This document shows, in pieces, positions 7,466 through 12,471 of a stretch of DNA of 12,471 bases (position 1 is its first letter; every line of letters begins with the position of its first letter). Under the pieces are notes generated by a model. It did not search any database. It was given only the letters and a program-made list of their open reading frames with translations, and was not told the origin of the DNA. The DNA comes from a bacterium. GTDB taxonomy: Bacteria > CAIWAD01. The stretch is taken from NCBI GenBank assembly GCA_030429345.1, contig JAUIFJ010000057.1, positions 1-12,471 of the forward strand, read 5' to 3'. The position numbers and the translations under genes were made by a program.

Positions 7466-7663
7466 CAAAGCTGAAGCAGAGAATATTGTGACAGACGACT
7501 CTTCAGTGGAATGACTAAGTGGAGAACCTCAGGAAAATGTCACTTGACCCGGATCACGAACGTCAGGAAAAGAGACCTGCCGGACGAACTCCCGCAGTGC
7601 AGGAAAAGGACTTCCGCCGGCAGACTGAAATCCGGTCATTGCTCCGACTCCTGGAGCGTGTAC

Positions 7664-7696
7664 AAAAAAGTGCCCCCCTGAAACCCAGGGGGGCAC
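7664..7696 (-). terminator. Rho-independent terminator after secreted repeat protein
   Basis: Positions 7670-7680 pair perfectly with 7686-7696, an 11-bp GC-rich stem with a 5-base loop. On the minus strand it is followed immediately by six T residues (complement of 7664-7669). It lies 24 bases after the stop codon of the large secreted-protein gene and separates that unit from the ispE operon. This is the most canonical terminator in the window. Confidence 0.95.
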
Positions 7697-7720
7697 CGAT
7701 GTCGTCTTGCCCTCGGCGGA

Positions 7721-10700
7721 CTACTTGATCAGCAGCATCCGCTTTTCGGCGCTGAAGCCGTCGGCGGTGCTCAGGCGGTAGAAGTAGATCCCGCTCGACA
7801 GGCCCAGGCCCTGCTCGTTGCGGCCGTCGAAACTCATGCGGTAGGTGCCGCTGGCCTGGCTCTCGTCGACCAGGGTGCGGACACGCTGGCCGGCCAGGTT
7901 GTATACCGCCAGCTCCACCTGTCCCGGACGAAGCAGCTGGTACTCAATGACCGTTTCCGGATTGAAGGGATTGGGGTAGTTCTGGCGCAGGGTGAAGGCC
8001 GCCGGACGGGTCTCCGCCACCGAACTGGTCGGCTGCGGCGTCACACGCGTCGTGTAGACATCCTTGATGTCCTCCTTGCCCGAGGCGCGCATGTCGATCC
8101 ATGACATGTAGACGCCGCCCATGCCGTCGTGGCTCAGGAAGGGCTCGCGCTGGTTGTGGAAGAACTCGAGCACGTTGCCGTCGTACTCGATGCCGTCGAT
8201 CACGCCGCTGGCCTGATTGACGTTGTTCTGCTGGACCCACAGGTCCTTGTAGCCGGTGGTGTCCTCGGTCTCCTCGGCTGCGAGAGCGACCACGAAACCG
8301 GACCAGCCGACCATGGGCACCATCACGCCGGCCACGTCTTCCTGGGTGCCGTCGTCGACGAAAAGCGAGCCGCTGGCGTCGTCCCAGACCAGGCTGCCGT
8401 CGCTGAGCACATGACGCTGGTAGACATCGTCGTTGTCGTTGTTGCTGAAGTCCGTGTAGACGACGTAGATGCCGTCGTAGCGGTCGTTGACGATCACGGC
8501 CGTTTTCTGGCTGCCGGCTCGCATGTCGACTTCCGTGCGCCACAGCTCGCTGCCGGAGGCGTTGATCGCGCGGGCGATCAGGTCCGAATTGGAGGCGTCG
8601 GCGGTCAGGTCCTCCCAGATGCCGATCACGCCCCCGCCCATGCGGGGAACGATGCTGGCCTTGCGCTGGATCCCGCCGGCGCCCGCGCCGAAGGGTACGC
8701 CGCCGGCATCGTAGGCGATATTGCCGGAGGCGTCCACGTGCTGGATCAGCACGTCCGTGTCCTGCCAGTCGCCGCTTTCCCAGACCGCGTAGACGCCGCC
8801 CTGTCCGTCGGAGGCCAGGTCGTTGAAGGTCTCGTGGATCGTGGCGGTCTCGGTCAGGCGCACGCCCTGGTCGCCCCAGAGGGCGTTGCCGCTGAAGTCG
8901 AAGGCCTGGGCGCTGACTTCGGCGAAGAAGAGGCTGTAGGTCGTGTCGACACCGGACCAGGCGAGCACCACCTGGTCGGCGCTGCGCTCCAGCTTCAGGT
9001 TCTGCATGTAATACAGGCCGCTGTTCTCGGGATCGAAGGCGGGCGTGACCGGCATCGACTCGCCCCAGACCATCTCGCCCTGGGAGTTGATGCGGGTCAG
9101 GAAGCCCTGCTGGGCGCCGTCGCTGCCGGCCTCGATGGCGACGAAGGCGCCGCCGGAGCCATCGGGCACCACGTCGTACTTGTGCTGTCCGCCGGAAAGG
9201 CTCAGGTCGACCGGAAGGCCGTTGGAGGCATGCGCCGGCTCGCCGGTCATGTCATCCAGGAACTGCATGTAGACATGGGGGCCGTCGGCGTTGCGGGGAT
9301 CGACCCAGAAGACCATCGTTCCCTCGTCGGTGGCCACGTTCTTGACGCGTGACACACTGCCGCTGATGCCCCAGGCGCTGGCGTCGCCGGCGCTTTCGAA
9401 GCTGACCTGTCCGTTGGAATCCAGGTGCTGGGTGAAGACGCCCAGGCTGCCGCGGCTCAGGTCGCCCCAGGCCACGAAGAGGCCGCCGTCCTGGTCCTCG
9501 CGCAGGGCGGGCTGGATGGCGTCGCTCTCGGTGTCGCTGTGATCCACGACCACCGCGCCCTGGGCTCCCCAGAGCAGTCCGCCCGAGCTGTTCAGCTTCT
9601 GTGCGCGAATATGGGCGTAGGTCTCGGTCATGTAGTCCTGCCAGACCAGGAAGGCGCCGCCGTTGCCGTCGCCCGTGACACGGGCCTGCTCCTGGTTGCC
9701 GGGGTTGTCGCAGGCCGTCACGCCGTACTCGCCCCAGACCTGCAGGTCGGTGGTGTTCATCTTCTGCACGAAGATGTCGGCCAGCGTGTTGCCCGGATCG
9801 TTGACGTTGGATTCGAACATCAGCAGCGTGTGACCGTCACCGGCGTAGGACACGCGGGGATTGTTCTCGTCCTTGCCCGGCTCGTCGGCCATGGCGACGC
9901 CGTCGGCGGCGAAAGTCGGAGTGAGGTCGGAGGAGTAGTGCTGCACGTAGATGTCGCCGGCATTGTCGCTGCGCTGGTCGACCCAGGCGATCCAGCAGCC
10001 GTCGTCCCCGTCCCAGGTGACCTTGGGGCTGTACTGGCGTCCGCTGGCGCCGACCACCAGCTGACCGTTGCCGCCGGCGCTCAGAGTGCCGTCGGGATGA
10101 ACATGCTCGATGTAGATGTTGTCGTCGGAGGCTTCGCGGCCGTCCAGCCAGGCGACGTAGGCGCCGCCGTTGCCGTCGTGTTCCATGGTCACGACGCGCT
10201 GGTCGCCGACTTCCGTGCAGATGCCGAGGCCGTTGAAGCCGAAGTCGGGATCGATCGTGCCGTCGGCAGCGATGCGCGTGATGTAGAGGTCCCAGTTGTT
10301 GCCGCGATTGTCGCCCCAGACGACGTAGGCGCCGCCGGTGCCGTCGATGCACATGGACTTGGACATGTTCTCCGTGCCGTTGGCGCACTCGTCGCAGATC
10401 TGCACGCCGTCCTCGCCCCAGGCCAGGCCGCCGCTGCCGCCATCGTCGATCAGGCGGTTCACATAGAGGTCGCCCGCCGCATCGCTGCGGAAATCGACCC
10501 AGCTGATGATTGCGCCGCCGGCAGCGTCCGTGATCAGCACCGGATCCTCCTGGCGGATCACATCGTCATTGACGATCAGGGCGTCGACCAGGCCGTGGGT
10601 TGCGTCATCGGTCTCCCAGACGGCAGGGCTGCCCGACTGGGAGGCGTCCAGCTTCTGCGCGAAAAGATCACGCATGCCGAAGCGCGTGTCGGACCAGCTG

Positions 10701-10870
10701 ATGATCAATTCGCCGTTGGCGCCGATCTCCGCCGAGCGCTGCCATTCGATGTGATAGCCCTGGCGCACCAGGGTGGCGTTGTTGTCGTCCCCCCAGGGCA
10801 GGTAGGGATCGTCGGCCAGCACGGTCGTGACACAACCGGCCAGCAGACAAAGGGTCAGGGAAGCTCGCAT
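7721..10870 (-). CDS. large secreted repeat protein with FlgD-like C-terminal sorting domain
   Basis: I do not recognise a specific function for this 1049-residue extracytoplasmic protein. The N terminus is a signal peptide with a good signal-peptidase I site at Ala19 (VLA|DD); an LAGC sequence at 10-13 also resembles a lipobox but leaves a very short signal. From about residue 45 to 945 there are roughly fifteen degenerate 50-60-residue repeats. Their core is Gly-Gly-(Ala)-Tyr/Phe-Val-x-Trp-x-Asp-x-Arg, then Asp-Ile/Leu-Tyr and a short strand, often ending in Gly-x-x-x-Trp-Gly, as expected for beta-rich propeller-like blades. Residues 964-1049 form a C-terminal FlgD-like Ig/type IX-style domain: NYPNPFNPET, 'VYNLAGQRVRTL', GIYFYRL, ending KRMLLIK. 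Such domains anchor or sort proteins in FCB-group bacteria. It starts 54 bases after the lipoprotein gene with GGGAG upstream of the ATG, so the two are probably co-transcribed, and a terminator follows. Confidence 0.88.
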   Translation of the reverse strand: MRASLTLCLLAGCVTTVLADDPYLPWGDDNNATLVRQGYHIEWQRSAEIGANGELIISWSDTRFGMRDLFAQKLDASQSGSPAVWETDDATHGLVDALIVNDDVIRQEDPVLITDAAGGAIISWVDFRSDAAGDLYVNRLIDDGGSGGLAWGEDGVQICDECANGTENMSKSMCIDGTGGAYVVWGDNRGNNWDLYITRIAADGTIDPDFGFNGLGICTEVGDQRVVTMEHDGNGGAYVAWLDGREASDDNIYIEHVHPDGTLSAGGNGQLVVGASGRQYSPKVTWDGDDGCWIAWVDQRSDNAGDIYVQHYSSDLTPTFAADGVAMADEPGKDENNPRVSYAGDGHTLLMFESNVNDPGNTLADIFVQKMNTTDLQVWGEYGVTACDNPGNQEQARVTGDGNGGAFLVWQDYMTETYAHIRAQKLNSSGGLLWGAQGAVVVDHSDTESDAIQPALREDQDGGLFVAWGDLSRGSLGVFTQHLDSNGQVSFESAGDASAWGISGSVSRVKNVATDEGTMVFWVDPRNADGPHVYMQFLDDMTGEPAHASNGLPVDLSLSGGQHKYDVVPDGSGGAFVAIEAGSDGAQQGFLTRINSQGEMVWGESMPVTPAFDPENSGLYYMQNLKLERSADQVVLAWSGVDTTYSLFFAEVSAQAFDFSGNALWGDQGVRLTETATIHETFNDLASDGQGGVYAVWESGDWQDTDVLIQHVDASGNIAYDAGGVPFGAGAGGIQRKASIVPRMGGGVIGIWEDLTADASNSDLIARAINASGSELWRTEVDMRAGSQKTAVIVNDRYDGIYVVYTDFSNNDNDDVYQRHVLSDGSLVWDDASGSLFVDDGTQEDVAGVMVPMVGWSGFVVALAAEETEDTTGYKDLWVQQNNVNQASGVIDGIEYDGNVLEFFHNQREPFLSHDGMGGVYMSWIDMRASGKEDIKDVYTTRVTPQPTSSVAETRPAAFTLRQNYPNPFNPETVIEYQLLRPGQVELAVYNLAGQRVRTLVDESQASGTYRMSFDGRNEQGLGLSSGIYFYRLSTADGFSAEKRMLLIK

Positions 10871-10924
10871 GAAATTCTATTCTCCCGTTTGATTGAATTG
10901 CATCACAGGGCCGCGCCGTCGAGG

Positions 10925-12001
10925 TCAGCGCAGCGGATTGTCCAGAATCAGCAGGCCGTCGTCCCGGTCCGCCACGTAGACCCGATCGCCGTCCACCCGC
11001 AGGCGCCGCGCGTAGCGGCTTTCCCGCTGGTAGCTCAGCCGCGGATGGCGGGGATCGGAAAGGTTGTAGACCAACAGTCCCTTGCTGCTGTTGGCCAGGA
11101 AAGCGTGCTCGTCGACGACCTCCACATCCAGGCTCGTGCCGCCCGGGCTTTCGACAGAACGCAAGTAGGGGCGGCTGGGATCCGCGACATCGATCACGGC
11201 GAAGCCGTTCCCGCCCATGGCAACGACCAGCAGATCCTCTTCCAGGGAAAGACGCAGTGCGTCTCCGGGAAGGCCCAGCTGGGCGATCACGGACAGATCG
11301 GCCAGCACCGGGTCGCCGTTGAAGCGCAGGACGGTCAGGCCATAGCGGCCATTGGCCAGAAAAAGCAGATCGTCCCTCAGGACCAGGTCGTTGCCGTCGT
11401 TGCTGAAGGAATTGAAGGAGAACCGGTAGCCCGCCGGCGGATTGCTGCCGTCGTAGAACCAACGGCCGGCCTGGTCCGGATGTTCTTCCGTATCCAGGTC
11501 GCTGAACTTGCGCACGACGATGCCGTCGCTGCGGTCGCAGTAGACCATGTAGGTATAGCCGCTGGCAGCGTCATGGTAGCCGTCTTCCTGGTTGACGCCG
11601 GAAGCGAAAATCGGCCGCAGGAAGCGCGGCTGGAAGGGATCGGCCACGTTGAAGACCAGCAGATTGGTCTGCAACTTGAGCATCAGCAGGCTGTCGGCGA
11701 GCAGGAAGCTGGAAATGAAGCTGTTGTCGCCCGGGGCATACAGACTGTCGTCGGAGGTGTAGCTGCCGACCGGCTGAGGAGAGCCTTCCTCGTCGCGATT
11801 GAAAACCCGAAAACCGCGGCCCTCGTTGCTGGCTACGAAAAAGTAGTCCTCGCCGAGGCTCAGGTCCGCCACGTCGTTGTTGACGGAGAACCAGGCGCCA
11901 ACCTGGTCGATACCGCCGTCAATCGTATCCTGCCTTTCGGCGCAGGAAGCCGCAAACAGGAGCGGCAGCAGCGCTGCCAGCAGGGTCTTGCTTCTCTTCA
12001 C
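10925..12001 (-). CDS. LVIVD-repeat beta-propeller lipoprotein
   Basis: This 358-residue protein is predicted to be exported and lipid-anchored. It begins at a GTG with GGAG just upstream, then MKRSK, a hydrophobic stretch, and AASC with Cys20 as the probable lipidated residue (a slightly non-canonical lipobox, Ala at -3). The rest resembles LVIVD-repeat propellers: each blade ends in a strand of the type GFAVIDVADPSRP. Examples are LLVFNVADPFQP (about 114-125), GFAVIDVADPSRP (266-278), GLLVYNLSDPRHP (308-320) and 'VYVADRDDGLLILD' (341-354). Three Asp-Pro turns follow the same pattern, and several more divergent blades precede them. The function is unknown; propellers of this kind usually bind ligands or partners. 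It is the first gene of a two-gene unit with the 1049-residue secreted protein, which suggests a shared surface role. Confidence 0.85.
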   Translation of the reverse strand: MKRSKTLLAALLPLLFAASCAERQDTIDGGIDQVGAWFSVNNDVADLSLGEDYFFVASNEGRGFRVFNRDEEGSPQPVGSYTSDDSLYAPGDNSFISSFLLADSLLMLKLQTNLLVFNVADPFQPRFLRPIFASGVNQEDGYHDAASGYTYMVYCDRSDGIVVRKFSDLDTEEHPDQAGRWFYDGSNPPAGYRFSFNSFSNDGNDLVLRDDLLFLANGRYGLTVLRFNGDPVLADLSVIAQLGLPGDALRLSLEEDLLVVAMGGNGFAVIDVADPSRPYLRSVESPGGTSLDVEVVDEHAFLANSSKGLLVYNLSDPRHPRLSYQRESRYARRLRVDGDRVYVADRDDGLLILDNPLR

Positions 12002-12046
12002 GATTCTCCGATCCCTTCAGCCATCCGGGCTGTGCCGTGTCCATCC

Positions 12047-12078
12047 TTCCAGTGAGTAGCCCGGGCCAATCACTGGAA
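12047..12078. promoter_or_regulatory. 32-bp dyad upstream of the lipoprotein gene
   Basis: TTCCAGTGA (12047-12055) is the exact inverse of 12070-12078. The central GCCCGGGC (12059-12066) is itself a palindrome with the same centre. Only the few bases between these blocks are imperfect. The dyad lies 46-77 bases before the GTG start, just inside the transcript predicted from the promoter candidate. It lacks a T-tract on either side, so it is not an obvious terminator. It could be an operator or a 5'-end mRNA hairpin. Confidence 0.5.
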
Positions 12079-12088
12079 AACCCGGCAT

Positions 12089-12116
12089 GTTATCAATTCA
12101 ACTGCTGTACCGTAAA
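12089..12116 (-). promoter_or_regulatory. weak promoter candidate for lipoprotein unit
   Basis: On the minus strand TTTACG (complement of 12111-12116) and GATAAC (complement of 12089-12094) are 16 bases apart, resembling a weak sigma-70 promoter. It would start transcription near 12082, right before the 32-bp dyad. The match is modest and other promoters are possible. Confidence 0.3.
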
Positions 12117-12307
12117 TGGGTGGGGTTGTTGAAGGCAACGCTAGGGCAAAAATCGCTCCAACTTGGCGGGAAGGGCCGCGCCTAAACCCAGACATTGAAA
12201 TTTAAGGTGTTAGTGGACTCAACGCTCCACAGGCACCCCGTTCCGGGATTAACAGCCGGAAGAGCCGATTCCCGATCGTATCGGATTCTTGCCAGACTTT
12301 CGAAGGC
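12117..12307. other. non-coding stretch between promoter and right repeat array
   Basis: I see no credible gene. A minus-strand open frame crosses into the repeat array but is largely repeat-encoded. A short inverted repeat CCGAT-CGT-ATCGG occurs at 12272-12284. No transposase, tRNA or attachment-site signature is visible. Confidence 0.5.
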
Positions 12308-12471
12308 CGTGCCAGGGACGGTGCCAGGGACGGTGCCACGCACGGTGCCAAGGACGGTGCCAGGGACAGTGCCAGGGACAGTGCCAGGGACGGTGCCAGG
12401 GACCGTGCCAAGGACGGTGCCAGGGACGGTGCCACGCACGGTGCCAGGGACGGTGCCAGGGACGGTGCCAG
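12308..12471. repeat. 12-bp tandem repeat array, right end
   Basis: Thirteen complete 12-bp units plus 8 bases run to the window edge, with the same consensus (GGTGCCAGGGAC) and orientation as the array at position 1. This copy is more degenerate. Variants include GGTGCCACGCAC (12332 and 12428), GGTGCCAAGGAC (12344), CGTGCCAAGGAC (12404), and units beginning AGTGCC (12368 and 12380) or CGTGCC (12308). No spacers separate the units. The array starts abruptly after the sequence TTTCGAAGGC. Its true length is unknown because it is cut by the window end. Confidence 0.96.

Larger units (their letters stand above)
7396..7663. other. intergenic region upstream of ispE
   Basis: This 268-base region separates ispE from the terminator of the secreted-protein unit. 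It should contain the promoter of the ispE operon. A small open frame on the + strand (7519-7728) runs through the terminator and lacks a good ribosome binding site, so I do not call it. The half nearest ispE (about 7440-7550) looks comparatively A/T-rich. I see no RNA gene. Confidence 0.5.

Noticed and set aside
7519-7728. A 69-residue + strand frame between ispE and the secreted-protein gene.
   Set aside because: It runs through the terminator stem, has no good ribosome binding site, and shows no recognisable family or hydrophobic segment.
9425-12055. An 876-residue open frame on the + strand.
   Set aside because: It is antisense to the secreted repeat protein and the lipoprotein, both of which have signal peptides, recognisable domains and ribosome binding sites. 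No domain is recognisable in the antisense product.
12182-12439. Minus-strand frames made mostly of the 12-bp repeat.
   Set aside because: The repeat unit is a multiple of three without stop codons, so such frames arise automatically; the unique tail has no family resemblance.

Overview
The window looks like a high-GC bacterial chromosome segment. All eleven genes I support lie on the minus strand, so transcription runs from high to low coordinates. The mix fits an uncultured lineage of the FCB superphylum or a neighbour (Gemmatimonadota, Eisenbacteria or Krumholzibacteriota-like). The reasons are a huge secreted repeat protein with a C-terminal 'NYPNPFNP' FlgD-like sorting domain, spoVG in an otherwise non-Firmicute context, a K+-dependent membrane pyrophosphatase, and conserved ispE/prs/rplY/pth synteny. 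This placement is inference; no rRNA or phylogenetic marker comparison was possible.

Layout in the direction of transcription (right to left). (1) 12308-12471: a 12-bp tandem array (consensus GGTGCCAGGGAC) running off the right edge. (2) 12079-12307: non-coding, with a weak promoter candidate and, just inside the predicted transcript, a 32-bp dyad. (3) 12001-10925: an LVIVD-repeat beta-propeller lipoprotein, then 10870-7721: a 1049-residue secreted protein of many degenerate ~50-60-residue repeats. The pair ends at a strong intrinsic terminator (7664-7696). (4) 7396-7663: non-coding, containing a perfect TTGACA hexamer and a 10-bp palindrome before ispE. (5) 7395-1862: the housekeeping cluster ispE, spoVG (4-bp GTGA overlap), prs, rplY/ctc, pth and hppA, ending at a hairpin terminator (1791-1831). 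A second strong hairpin separates spoVG from prs. (6) 1711-430: rpsF, rpsR, rplI without the ssb gene often found between rpsF and rpsR, ending at a 13-bp-stem terminator (351-384). (7) 185-350: nothing coding recognised. (8) 1-178: a second 12-bp array of the same unit and orientation as the right-hand one.

Functionally, the centre is translation plus core metabolism. IspE makes an isoprenoid intermediate, Prs makes PRPP, Pth recycles peptidyl-tRNA, and L25/S6/S18/L9 are ribosomal proteins. The membrane pyrophosphatase consumes the PPi produced by biosynthesis and stores the energy as an ion gradient. The two extracytoplasmic proteins form a separate unit with an unknown, probably structural or surface-associated role. 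The most unusual features are the two quasi-palindromic 12-bp arrays bracketing the window, the secreted repeat protein paired with a beta-propeller lipoprotein, and several RNA hairpins whose wobble pairs form only in the minus-strand transcript. I did not find a clear new defence or mobile system.
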